Of a DNA stretch of 63,837 bases, positions 54,766 to 62,667 are shown in pieces; positions within the stretch are counted from its first letter, which is position 1; every line of letters starts with the position of its first letter. Below the pieces are notes generated by a model that was not told the DNA's origin, searched no databases, and was given only the letters and a program-made list of their open reading frames with translations. The stretch comes from an uncultured Oscillibacter sp. (GTDB taxonomy: Bacteria > Bacillota > Clostridia > Oscillospirales > Oscillospiraceae), in the NCBI GenBank assembly GCA_902476875.1, contig CABSFC010000004.1, positions 1 to 63,837 of the forward strand, written 5' to 3'. The position numbers were made by a program, and so were the translations under genes.

Positions 54766-54801
54766 GGTGATCTCTCCTTTTTGGTGGCTTCAAAGAACGG
54801 T

Positions 54802-55629
54802 TTACCGGGCCCTGAGCTGCCAGAACGCCACCGCGCTGGCCGCCGCCACGTTTAGGGAGTCCACGCCGTGGGCCATGGGGATGCGCACGGTATAGTCGCA
54901 GCCGGCAATGGTGGAGGAGGCCAGACCGTCGCCCTCCGTGCCCAGCACGATGGCCAGCCGCTCCTCCGCCAAAAGCCGGGGGTCGTCGATGGGGACGGAG
55001 TCGTCCCGCAGCGCCATGGCGGCGGTCTTGAAGCCCAGGCGGCGCAGACGTTCAAGCCCCGGCTGGGGCCAGTCCGCCGGAGCGGCGCCAACGCGGGTCC
55101 AGGGGATCTGAAAAACAGTGCCCATGCTGACCCGCACCGCCCGGCGGTACAGGGGATCGCCGCAGGTGGGGGTCACCAGCACGGCGTCCATGTTCAGCGC
55201 TGCGGCGGAGCGGAAGATGGCGCCGATGTTGGTGGAGTCCACGATGCCCTCCAGCACGGCTATCCGGCGGGCATTGGCGCACAGCGATTCCACGCTGGGG
55301 AGCGCCCGCCGCCGCATGGCGCACAGCACGCCCCGGGTCAGCGTGTAGCCTGTCAGCCCCGCCAGCAGCGCCCGGTCGGCGGTGTAGACGGGGATGTCCC
55401 CGCAGCGGGCGATGATGTCCCGCCCCTGTCCCTCGATGTGCCTGCGCTCCATCAGCAGGGCGAGAGGCTGGTATCCGGCGTCCAGGGCACGGCTGATCAC
55501 CTTGGGGCTCTCGGCGATGAAGACGCCCTTTTCCGCCTCCATCCGGCTGCGCAGCTGCGCCTCCGTCAGGCGGGCGAAGACGTCCAGCTCCGGTTGCGTA
55601 AGGCTGGTGATTTCTACGATGTTCGGCAT
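54802..55629 (-). CDS. TrmH/SpoU-family RNA 2'-O-methyltransferase
   Basis: The 275-residue protein starts MPNIVEITSLTQPELDVFAR; the first 100 residues are an L30e-like RNA-binding substrate domain (EKGVFIAESPKVISRALDAG). The SpoU knot has VLEGIVDSTNIGAIFRSAAA, LAIVLGTEGDGLASSTIAGC and IPMAHGVDSLNVAAASAVAF, the three family motifs. It methylates a ribose in tRNA or rRNA. ATG 55629 is chosen (AAGGGGCC upstream). It is co-directional with and just before the RsmH-like gene. Confidence 0.9.
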   Translation of the reverse strand: MPNIVEITSLTQPELDVFARLTEAQLRSRMEAEKGVFIAESPKVISRALDAGYQPLALLMERRHIEGQGRDIIARCGDIPVYTADRALLAGLTGYTLTRGVLCAMRRRALPSVESLCANARRIAVLEGIVDSTNIGAIFRSAAALNMDAVLVTPTCGDPLYRRAVRVSMGTVFQIPWTRVGAAPADWPQPGLERLRRLGFKTAAMALRDDSVPIDDPRLLAEERLAIVLGTEGDGLASSTIAGCDYTVRIPMAHGVDSLNVAAASAVAFWQLRAR

Positions 55630-55740
55630 AAGCGGCCCCTTCTGTGATGCGGTATGGCGGCTGAAACCCAGCCGGGCACTCCATACCGGAATAACAGCAT
55701 TATACCACGGCGGCCGGGAGATGAAAAGCCCTTGCGGCCG

Positions 55741-55759
55741 CCGCAACCTGAGATTGCGG
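55741..55759. promoter_or_regulatory. Palindrome CCGCAA-N7-TTGCGG, copy 1
   Basis: CCGCAACCTGAGATTGCGG lies 20 bp upstream of the -35 box of the first HTH gene. The same palindrome, at the same distance from the start codon (78 against 77 bp), precedes the second HTH gene. Confidence 0.7.
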
Positions 55760-55778
55760 AAGTTCCCGCGCCGGTTTC

Positions 55779-55807
55779 TGGACGGCGGGCCGCCGGTCTG
55801 GTATGAT
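55779..55807 (+). promoter_or_regulatory. Promoter of HTH unit 1
   Basis: TGGACG (55779-55784), 17 bp, TATGAT (55802-55807). The matching promoter of unit 2 reads TGGACA-N17-TATCAT. Confidence 0.6.
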
Positions 55808-55836
55808 GGAACCATCCAAGAAAAAGGAGTTGGGCC

Positions 55837-56358
55837 ATGACATTTGGAGAGAGAGTACAGGGCCTGCGGCAAAAGGCGGGGCTGAGCCAGGACGCCCTGG
55901 CGGAGCAGCTGGGCGTCAGCCGACAGGCGGTCAGCCGCTGGGAGCGGGACGAGACCATGCCGGAGACGGACAAGGTGGTGGCGCTGGCAAATCTGTTTGG
56001 CGTCACCACGGATTATTTGCTGCGGAAGGAGACACCAGAAGCCGCGCCTGAGCGGTCAGGCGCAGACGGCGGAGCGCTGCGGCTGATCAGGAGAAAAGGC
56101 TACCTGCTGGGCTGGCTCCCGGTTATGTGGGGGATCCTTTGCCTGGTACTGACAGCGGCGGTGGGTTTACAGGAAGCGGCCCACCAGAGAAATCTGCAGG
56201 CGCTGGCGAAGCAGACGGGGATAGATATGAGCAGTATTCCCCCAACATATCCGAAATGGGTCATTATATTGGCCTTTTTGATCGGTATCATGTTCCTGAT
56301 TGCTGGGATCTGCGTGCTGCGCGCCGGAAAACGGCGGGCAGAAAAGGAGCGCCGGTAA
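55837..56358 (+). CDS. XRE-family HTH regulator with C-terminal membrane helices, copy 1
   Basis: The 173-residue protein has an N-terminal Cro/C1-type HTH (MTFGERVQGLRQKAGLSQDA, SRQAVSRWERDETMPETDKV) and then two hydrophobic helices (GYLLGWLPVMWGILCLVLTA and WVIILAFLIGIMFLIAGICV), so it is a membrane-tethered regulator. It is paralogous to the protein at 59897. AAAAGGAG precedes the start. A stem-loop terminator includes its stop codon. Promoter, upstream palindrome and terminator are all shared in design with the second copy. Confidence 0.85.
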   Translation: MTFGERVQGLRQKAGLSQDALAEQLGVSRQAVSRWERDETMPETDKVVALANLFGVTTDYLLRKETPEAAPERSGADGGALRLIRRKGYLLGWLPVMWGILCLVLTAAVGLQEAAHQRNLQALAKQTGIDMSSIPPTYPKWVIILAFLIGIMFLIAGICVLRAGKRRAEKERR

Positions 56359-56376
56359 AACCGGCGCTCCTCGTTT
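56346..56376. terminator. Terminator of HTH unit 1 and the VWA gene
   Basis: GGAGCGCCGGT (56346-56356), loop AAA, ACCGGCGCTCC (56360-56370), then TCGTTTTTT. The HTH stop codon TAA lies at its loop. It sits between convergent genes. Confidence 0.85.
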
Positions 56377-56394
56377 TTTGCCATAAGCAGCGCG

Positions 56395-57591
56395 TCACCG
56401 CCGCGCCATCAGGTGCTTCATGCCGCTGGCGAGGCCCTCGGCGGAGAGATCGAACATGCGGAACTGGTGCCCCAGCTGCCAGTGGGTCTGGCTCCAGTAG
56501 TCGGGGCGGGCGGGCATGGGCTCCGGGTTCAGCCAGATCAGGTGGGGGTACTGCCTCTGGAAGCGGTCCAGCCACTCCTGACCGGAGGGGCCGTAGGTCC
56601 CCCGGCCCCAGTTGTACTGCCGCTCCCGCAGCTCGTAGGGGTTCATGGCCGCGTCCCCCACGATGATAACCTTGTAGCTGCCGTCGAAATTTTTCAGCAC
56701 CCACTCCGTGGGCACCGCGCTGTCCCACCGCAGGCCGGGGTGGGTGTAGAGCTCCGAGAAAATGCAGTTGTGGAAGTAGTAGGTGTGGAGCTCCTTGAAG
56801 TGGTTGGACCTGGTGGCCGCCTGGAACAGCATACCGCAAAGACCGGCGTAATAGTCCATGGAGCCGCCGGAGTCCATCAGCAGCAGCACCTTCACGGCGT
56901 TCTTCCGGGGATTTTTGTACCGGACCCTCAGAGTGCCCGCGTTGTCGCAGGTGTCCCGGACGGTGCCGTCCACGTCCAGCACCTTCTCCGCGCTGTCCGC
57001 CTGGGCGGACAGCTGCCGCAGCAGGCGGAAGGCCATCTGGAACTGCCGGGTGTCCAGGGTGTTGTCCTTGCGGAAGTCCCGGAACCTCCGCTCTCCGGCC
57101 ACCGCCATGGCGGTGCGGTGCCGGCCCTGGCCGCCGATACGGATGCCGCCCGGATGCCAGCCGCTGTTGCCGAAGGGGGAGCGGCCCTGGGTGCCCACCC
57201 AGTAGCTGCCGCCGTTGTGCTCCTCGGCCTGCTCCCGCAGACGCTCCTCCAGCAGCTTTAGAAGCTCCTCCAGCGTCTCGTCCGGGAAGCCCCGGCCCCG
57301 CAGCTCCTCCACGGTGCGGCGCAGGTCCTCGCTGGGGTGGGCCAGCCAGTTCAGCAGCTCCTCCGGCAGCTCGCCCTTGAAGGGCACGTCCCGGAAAAAC
57401 TCCAGAAACACCTGGTCGAAGCGGTCGTACTCCGTCTCATTTTTTACCACCACCGCCCGGCACAGGTGGTAGAAGCCCGTCAGGCTGGAGCGGTGCAGGC
57501 CCTTCTCCATCCCCTCCAGCAGCGTCAGCCACTCGTTGAGGGAGACGTCCAGTCCTCTGCTTCGCAGCAGATAGAAAAACGCGGTAAACAT
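56395..57591 (-). CDS. VWA-domain protein (CoxE-like), partner of MoxR
   Basis: The 398-residue cytoplasmic protein ends in a von Willebrand A domain with MIDAS motif LLLMDSGGSMDYYAG; the N-terminal half is helical with an acidic RLREQAEEHNG region. VWA proteins next to MoxR ATPases act as cofactor-insertion or assembly chaperones, for example CoxE and CbbO types. It starts 4 bp after the MoxR stop. The client protein cannot be named. Confidence 0.87.
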   Translation of the reverse strand: MFTAFFYLLRSRGLDVSLNEWLTLLEGMEKGLHRSSLTGFYHLCRAVVVKNETEYDRFDQVFLEFFRDVPFKGELPEELLNWLAHPSEDLRRTVEELRGRGFPDETLEELLKLLEERLREQAEEHNGGSYWVGTQGRSPFGNSGWHPGGIRIGGQGRHRTAMAVAGERRFRDFRKDNTLDTRQFQMAFRLLRQLSAQADSAEKVLDVDGTVRDTCDNAGTLRVRYKNPRKNAVKVLLLMDSGGSMDYYAGLCGMLFQAATRSNHFKELHTYYFHNCIFSELYTHPGLRWDSAVPTEWVLKNFDGSYKVIIVGDAAMNPYELRERQYNWGRGTYGPSGQEWLDRFQRQYPHLIWLNPEPMPARPDYWSQTHWQLGHQFRMFDLSAEGLASGMKHLMARR

Positions 57592-57595
57592 GGCC

Positions 57596-58408
57596 TCACC
57601 GCAGATTCTTTCTCAGGGTGCGGAGGTCCTTGTCCTTTTTCAGAAGGACGCCGGCGAAGGGGATCTCCTTGGCAACGCGGTCCGGGGCCACGCCGCCGGC
57701 CATCAGCGCCCGCAGCCAGTCCACCAGCTCCGAGGTGCTGGGCTTTTTCTCAATGTCCCGCAGCTCCCGCACCCAGTAGAAGGCGGCCAGGGCCTGCTGG
57801 ACCAGGCGCTTTTCCAGATCGCCGAAGTGGACGCGGACGATCCGCTCCATCTGCTCCTGGTCCGGGAACTCGATGTAGTGGAACACGCACCGGCGCAGAA
57901 AGGCGTCCGGCAGCTCCTTCTCCGCGTTGGAGGTGATGATGACGATGGGCCGCCGGCGGGCCCTAACGGTCTCCCGGGTCTCCGGGATGTAGAACTCCAT
58001 CTGGTCCAGCTCCCAGAGAAGGTCGTTGGGAAACTCCAGGTCCGCCTTGTCGATCTCGTCGATCAGCAGGACCACCTGCTCCTCGGACTGGAAAGCCTCG
58101 CCCAGCTTGCCCAGCTTGATGTAGCGGGCGATGTCGTCCACGCCGTGAGCGCCAAACTGGCTGTCGTACAGCCGCTGCACCACGTCGTAGACATACAGGC
58201 CGTCCTGGGCCTTGGTGGTGGATTTCACGTTCCAGATCAGCAGCCGCTTGCCCAGAGCGTCCGCCACGGCCTGGGCAAGCATGGTCTTGCCGGTGCCGGG
58301 TTCGCCTTTGATGAGCAGGGGCTTTTGCAGCGTGACGGCGATGTTGACGGCGCCCATCAGCTCGCTGGACGCCACATAGCGGCTGCTGCCGGTAAAGGTC
58401 TGTTCCAT
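57596..58408 (-). CDS. MoxR-family AAA+ ATPase
   Basis: The 270-residue ATPase has Walker A (KGEPGTGKTMLAQAVADALG), Walker B (VVLLIDEIDKADLEFPND) and sensor 1/arginine finger residues (IITSNAEKELPDAFLRRCVF). MoxR proteins remodel or activate a partner enzyme with a VWA protein; that gene follows directly. GAGGT precedes the ATG. It is the second gene of the thrE-like/moxR/vwa operon. Confidence 0.93.
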   Translation of the reverse strand: MEQTFTGSSRYVASSELMGAVNIAVTLQKPLLIKGEPGTGKTMLAQAVADALGKRLLIWNVKSTTKAQDGLYVYDVVQRLYDSQFGAHGVDDIARYIKLGKLGEAFQSEEQVVLLIDEIDKADLEFPNDLLWELDQMEFYIPETRETVRARRRPIVIITSNAEKELPDAFLRRCVFHYIEFPDQEQMERIVRVHFGDLEKRLVQQALAAFYWVRELRDIEKKPSTSELVDWLRALMAGGVAPDRVAKEIPFAGVLLKKDKDLRTLRKNLR

Positions 58409-58442
58409 AGAAAAAATACCTCACATTCAAAGAGTGGAGACG

Positions 58443-59669
58443 TCACCGTCCGGCGCGGAACCGGGGCAGCCAGGCCCGCAGGACGGAGGAGATCAGCATG
58501 GCCCCCACCGACAGCGCGGCGGCGAATCCCATGGTGTGCAGCAGGGTGGAGAGAAAGAGCCCCGTCTCGCCCGACAAGCAGTACCACATGGCGTGGTAGA
58601 TGCCCGCGCCGGGGACCAGCGGCAGCAGGGCCACCTGGAGATAGCCCGTCACCGGGCAGCGCCGCACCCGGGCCATCAGCTCGGAGTAGGCGCCGATGGC
58701 CATGGCCGCCAGAAAGGCGGAGAGGATGTCGGAGCCGGCGTATGCCATGGACAGCAGATAGATCAGCCAGCCCACGGCCCCGCCCAGGCCGCAGATCAGA
58801 ATTCCCAGGCCCTGGATGTTGAACACGAAGCCAAAGCCCACGCAGGCCAGGAACGCCCACAGGCAGGCCAGCGGGTCCAGGCTGGCGGCGGCGGACTGGC
58901 CGCCGGTCTCCCAGGCCACCTGGCCCATCAGCAGGGGCAGGGCGGTGCCCAGGGCGATGGCGGTGGCCACCAGCAGCGTCTCGGCGGTGCGGCTCAGGCC
59001 GGAGATGATGTCCCCGGCCATGATCTCCCGCATGGCGTTGGTCAGGGCCATGCCCGGCACCAGGACCATCAGGGTGCCGATGGTGATGGCGTCCAGGTTC
59101 CGGCCCAGTCCGGCGCGGACCAGCAGCAGCGCCGCCAGGGCGGCCACCGCCGAGCAGATGACCGTGCGGAAGAAGATGTTGGACCCAATGAAGCGACGCC
59201 CAAACAGGACGCAGACGCCCACCGCCAGTCCGGCGACGGCGGCGCAGAGGCAGTCCCACACACCGCCGCTGAAAAAGAGGGCGAAAAACGCCGGGGCAGC
59301 CGTGTAGCCCAGCAGGATGGTCCTGGGGGAGAAGCGCCGGCAGTGCTTGTCCAGCTCGTCCACCAGCCCCTGGGCCTCCGCCACGGGCGGGACCTCCCGG
59401 CACAGCCGGCGGCACAGGGCGTTGCAGCGCTCCAGCAGCTCCATGTCCGTGCCGTGGGCGGGGATACGGCACATCCGGGTGACGGGGGTGCCCTCCGGCG
59501 TGTTGACGCTGACGATCAGGCAGGTGGGGATGGCGAAGACCTGGGGCTCCAGGCCGTAGGCGGTCAGCAGCCGGTTCACCGACTCCTCCGTCCGGTAGAT
59601 CTCCGCCCCGCTGGTCATCAGCAGACGGCCCAGATCGGCGCCCATATTCAAAAGCTGGTTGCAGTCCAT
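58443..59669 (-). CDS. ThrE-family threonine/serine exporter-like membrane protein
   Basis: The 408-residue protein has a cytoplasmic N-terminal ThrE domain (GADLGRLLMTSGAEIYRTEE, SVNTPEGTPVTRMCRIPA) followed by ten membrane helices, with both DUF1212 and DUF3815 parts in one chain. ThrE exports threonine and serine in Corynebacterium. GAGGAGGGC precedes the ATG. It is the first gene of a three-gene operon with moxR and vwa, an uncommon pairing. Confidence 0.85.
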   Translation of the reverse strand: MDCNQLLNMGADLGRLLMTSGAEIYRTEESVNRLLTAYGLEPQVFAIPTCLIVSVNTPEGTPVTRMCRIPAHGTDMELLERCNALCRRLCREVPPVAEAQGLVDELDKHCRRFSPRTILLGYTAAPAFFALFFSGGVWDCLCAAVAGLAVGVCVLFGRRFIGSNIFFRTVICSAVAALAALLLVRAGLGRNLDAITIGTLMVLVPGMALTNAMREIMAGDIISGLSRTAETLLVATAIALGTALPLLMGQVAWETGGQSAAASLDPLACLWAFLACVGFGFVFNIQGLGILICGLGGAVGWLIYLLSMAYAGSDILSAFLAAMAIGAYSELMARVRRCPVTGYLQVALLPLVPGAGIYHAMWYCLSGETGLFLSTLLHTMGFAAALSVGAMLISSVLRAWLPRFRAGR

Positions 59670-59801
59670 GCAAGCCCTCCTCTTTGTAACAGGATTACCA
59701 TACCATATTTTTCGGAAAATGCAACTGAAAACGTGCCTTTTTCCACGGTTTTAGAGGCACGGAAGATATTGCCGTGAAAAGACTTCCGGCAGACAAAGAG
59801 G

Positions 59802-59820
59802 CCGCAACTCAAGATTGCGG
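59802..59820. promoter_or_regulatory. Palindrome CCGCAA-N7-TTGCGG, copy 2
   Basis: CCGCAACTCAAGATTGCGG, followed by AAGTTCC as in copy 1, 19 bp before the -35 box of the second HTH gene. Confidence 0.7.
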
Positions 59821-59839
59821 AAGTTCCATACCGGGTTGC

Positions 59840-59868
59840 TGGACAGCGGGCGGCGGATTTGGTATCAT
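59840..59868 (+). promoter_or_regulatory. Promoter of HTH unit 2
   Basis: TGGACA (59840-59845), 17 bp, TATCAT (59863-59868). Confidence 0.65.
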
Positions 59869-59896
59869 AGAGGCACCAAAGCGAAAGGAGAGTCCC

Positions 59897-60388
59897 ATGA
59901 CATTTGGAAAAAAGCTGCAGATGCTGCGGCAGAAAGCGGGCATGAGCCAGGACGCTCTGGCAGAAAAGCTGAATGTCAGCCGTCAGGCGGTGAGCCGCTG
60001 GGAACGGAATGAGACTATGCCGGAAACGGAGAAGGTGGTGGACCTGGCAGAGCTGTTTGGCATCACCACAGACTATCTGCTGCGGGACCAAACAGAGGGA
60101 TCACCAGAGCTGTCTCAGCGGGAGATCGGTGCGGGGCAGACAGAGGCCCTTTTCCGCCGGCACTTGGGCACGCTGGAACAAGCCGCTGGTTGGACGCTGA
60201 CAACGTGGGGAACACTGCAGATTCTGGTCCTGTTGCTTTTGGACGGCGATCTGTGGCTCAATGTTCCGATGTTTGCCCTGCGGATCTGGATATTCCCTGT
60301 GTTATTCGCAGGGCTGAAGATCGGGTCGGGTATTTGGCTGATACGCCTTGGGAAGCAGTATACAGCGCATAAGAAAGAGCGCCGGTAA
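59897..60388 (+). CDS. XRE-family HTH regulator with C-terminal membrane helices, copy 2
   Basis: The 163-residue protein is a paralogue of the one at 55837: MTFGKKLQMLRQKAGMSQDA and SRQAVSRWERNETMPETEKV are nearly identical in the HTH domain. The C-terminal part, with helices WGTLQILVLLLLDG and IWIFPVLFAGLKIGSGIWLI, has diverged. Tethering suggests it senses an envelope signal or another membrane protein. AAAGGAGAG precedes the start and a hairpin terminator covers its stop. Confidence 0.85.
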   Translation: MTFGKKLQMLRQKAGMSQDALAEKLNVSRQAVSRWERNETMPETEKVVDLAELFGITTDYLLRDQTEGSPELSQREIGAGQTEALFRRHLGTLEQAAGWTLTTWGTLQILVLLLLDGDLWLNVPMFALRIWIFPVLFAGLKIGSGIWLIRLGKQYTAHKKERR

Positions 60389-60405
60389 AACCGGCGCTCT
60401 TCTGC
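60376..60405. terminator. Terminator of HTH unit 2 and the alcohol dehydrogenase gene
   Basis: AGAGCGCCGGT (60376-60386), loop AAA, ACCGGCGCTCT (60390-60400), the same design as in unit 1. On the minus strand it is followed by TTCTTA. Confidence 0.75.
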
Positions 60406-60413
60406 GTGTGGAA

Positions 60414-61595
60414 TTAGTAGCACTTGCGGTAGATGGCCTCTTCGGACTCGAGATCGAAGGGATAGTAGGCGTTGGTCATCAGGCGCTGCTGGTTGGCCTC
60501 CACAGACAGGGGGAAGGCCTTGAAGTCGGCCTCGGTGAAGCCGCAGTCCCGCAGGGGGCGCAGGGGCAGGATGCGCTGCAGCAGGGCGTTCAGCTCGGGG
60601 ATGGCGTTCTTGGCCTCGCAGCCCAGGATGCTGGCGATCAGTTCCTTGAACTTCATGATCTCGCCGTCGGGGTTCTTCTCGTCATAGTAGTCCAGAATGG
60701 CGCCGAACAGCATGTAGTTGCTCTCGCCGTGGGGCACGTGATAGGTGCCGCCCAGGGGGAAGCTCATGCCGTGGACAGGGCCGCAGCCGGCCTTCAGGAA
60801 GGCGATGCCGGCGTAGAAGGAGGCGGTGACGAACTGGTCCATGTACTCGAACCGGGCGTCCTGGCCCTTCTCGTCCAGCAGCTTGAAGCCCTTCAGGATC
60901 ATGTCCATGGCCTTCTCGCTGAAGAGCTCGCTGGTGATGGTCTTGCGGTGGGGGCTCAGGAAGGACTCGGTGGCGTGGACCAGGGCGTCGATGGCGGAGC
61001 AGGCGAAGGGCTTGTAGGGCAGGGTGCGCAGCAGGTCGGGGATCAGGCAGACCTTGTTGGGGATGATATCGTCGGAAACCAGGCCCAGCTTGGTCTCGCC
61101 GCCGGTCAGCACGCCGTCCTTCTCGTCCTTCACGATGGCCACGGAGATGTTGGTGCACTCGGAGCCGGTGCCGCAGGTGGTGGGAATGGCGATGACGTCC
61201 TTCTCATGCACCACGGGGAACCGCTTGAAGTACAGGTTGTGGACCGTGTCGGGACGCTGGCAGCCCAGCAGCTTGCACAGGTCCATGATGGCGCCGCCGC
61301 CCACGGCGATAACGCGGTCATAGCTGTCGTAGGGGATGGCGTCGTACATGGTCTGGATCATGGCCTCGGAGGGCTCGCCGGCGCCGAATTTCTCCTGGAA
61401 CACAAAGTTGCACTTCAGGCCCAGCTCCTTCATGAAGGGGGTGTAGATGAACTCATTGGTCAGCACCACGTCCCGCTCGTTCAGCTTGAATTCCTCCGCC
61501 ATCTGGGCGAAGGTCTGGAACTTGTACACGGTGGGAGCGAAGATGATCTCTCTCTTATCAGCCATCAGGGAAGCGGAAAAAGCATCCATAGCCAT
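60414..61595 (-). CDS. Iron-containing alcohol dehydrogenase, 4-hydroxybutyrate dehydrogenase-like
   Basis: The 393-residue type III alcohol dehydrogenase has RVIAVGGGAIMDLCKLLG for NAD binding, PTTCGTGSECTN, and metal ligands in SAIDALVHATES, GCGPVHGMSFP and YHVPHGES. The segments FQEKFGAGEPSEAM, GGTYHVPHGESNYMLF and ANQQRLMTNAYYPF closely recall clostridial 4-hydroxybutyrate dehydrogenases, which reduce succinic semialdehyde in succinate or GABA fermentation. ATG 61595 with AAGGAG about 11 nt upstream is chosen over the in-frame TTG at 61604. No other genes of that pathway are in the window. Confidence 0.88.
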   Translation of the reverse strand: MAMDAFSASLMADKREIIFAPTVYKFQTFAQMAEEFKLNERDVVLTNEFIYTPFMKELGLKCNFVFQEKFGAGEPSEAMIQTMYDAIPYDSYDRVIAVGGGAIMDLCKLLGCQRPDTVHNLYFKRFPVVHEKDVIAIPTTCGTGSECTNISVAIVKDEKDGVLTGGETKLGLVSDDIIPNKVCLIPDLLRTLPYKPFACSAIDALVHATESFLSPHRKTITSELFSEKAMDMILKGFKLLDEKGQDARFEYMDQFVTASFYAGIAFLKAGCGPVHGMSFPLGGTYHVPHGESNYMLFGAILDYYDEKNPDGEIMKFKELIASILGCEAKNAIPELNALLQRILPLRPLRDCGFTEADFKAFPLSVEANQQRLMTNAYYPFDLESEEAIYRKCY

Positions 61596-61677
61596 TGGAA
61601 TCAACTCTCCTTTGAATGATAAAATTATTTTGACGCTGTCCCGGCGCCCGCCGGTACAGAAGTCAACGGATTACCTG

Positions 61678-62652
61678 TTACTTGCGGGAAATGGCCTTCT
61701 TCACGGCGGCCACGATGTTGGCGGCGCGGAGGCCGTACTCGTCCATCAGGAAGTCCTGGGGACCCACCTGGCCGAACTGGTCCTGCACGCCCACGAACTC
61801 CTGGATGGTGGGCTGGTTCTTGGCCAGACAGTTGGCCACCACGGAGCCCAAGCCGCAGGTGACGTTGTGGTTCTCGGCGGTGACGATGGCGCCGGTCTCC
61901 CTGGCGGCCTTGACGACCAGATCCTCGTCCAGAGGCTTCCAGGTGAACATGTCGATGACCCGGACGTTGATGCCCTCGGCCTGGAGGGCCTCGTAGGCCT
62001 TCAGGGACTCGTCCACCATGATGCCGGAGGTGATGATGGTGGCAACATCGCTGTCGCTCTCATGCAGGACGACGCCCTTGCCGATCTCAAACTCAGAGCC
62101 CTCGCCGTAGACCTGGATGATGCCCTTGCGGACGAAGCGGGTGAAGGTCACGCCCTTCTTGATGGAGGGCAGCTGCCGGGTGATGCTGGCCAGCTGGTCA
62201 TAGTCGGCGGGGTCCAGCACGGTGGTCTCGGGGATGCTCAGGTACATGGCGGCATCCTCCAGAGGCATATGGGTGCCGCCGTTGAACGCGGCGGTGACGC
62301 CGGCGTCGGAGGCCAGGACATGGACGGTCAGGCCGGCATAGGCGGCGGACATGTAGATCTGGTCGTAGCAGCGGCGGGAGGAGAAGGTGCCGAAGGAGTG
62401 GAAGAACACCGTCTTGCCGGTGGCGGCGAGACCGGCGGCCACGCCGGCGGCGTTGCCCTCGGCGATACCGGCCTCAAAGGCCCGGTCGGGATAGTTCTTG
62501 CGCAGCATCTTGGTGTTGATGCAGCCCATCAGGTCGCAGTCCACATAGCAGATGGACTTGTCCTCCGCCATCATCTCGTTCAGGGTCAGAGCGAGACCGT
62601 CGCGGCAGGCGCGGGAATCTTTCTTATGCTCACCAATCAGTTTCACGTTCAT
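61678..62652 (-). CDS. Transketolase, C-terminal subunit
   Basis: The 324-residue protein is the pyrimidine-binding and C-terminal half of a split transketolase: PDRAFEAGIAEGNAAGVAAG with the catalytic Glu, FHSFGTFSSRRCYDQIYMSA, and the C-terminal domain from about residue 190 (VIDMFTWKPLDEDLV). With the N-terminal subunit it transfers two-carbon units between sugar phosphates. ATG 62652 has GGAGGG 8 nt upstream. It starts 15 bp after the N-terminal subunit gene. Confidence 0.93.
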   Translation of the reverse strand: MNVKLIGEHKKDSRACRDGLALTLNEMMAEDKSICYVDCDLMGCINTKMLRKNYPDRAFEAGIAEGNAAGVAAGLAATGKTVFFHSFGTFSSRRCYDQIYMSAAYAGLTVHVLASDAGVTAAFNGGTHMPLEDAAMYLSIPETTVLDPADYDQLASITRQLPSIKKGVTFTRFVRKGIIQVYGEGSEFEIGKGVVLHESDSDVATIITSGIMVDESLKAYEALQAEGINVRVIDMFTWKPLDEDLVVKAARETGAIVTAENHNVTCGLGSVVANCLAKNQPTIQEFVGVQDQFGQVGPQDFLMDEYGLRAANIVAAVKKAISRK

Positions 62653-62667
62653 TGCTCGCACCCTCCT

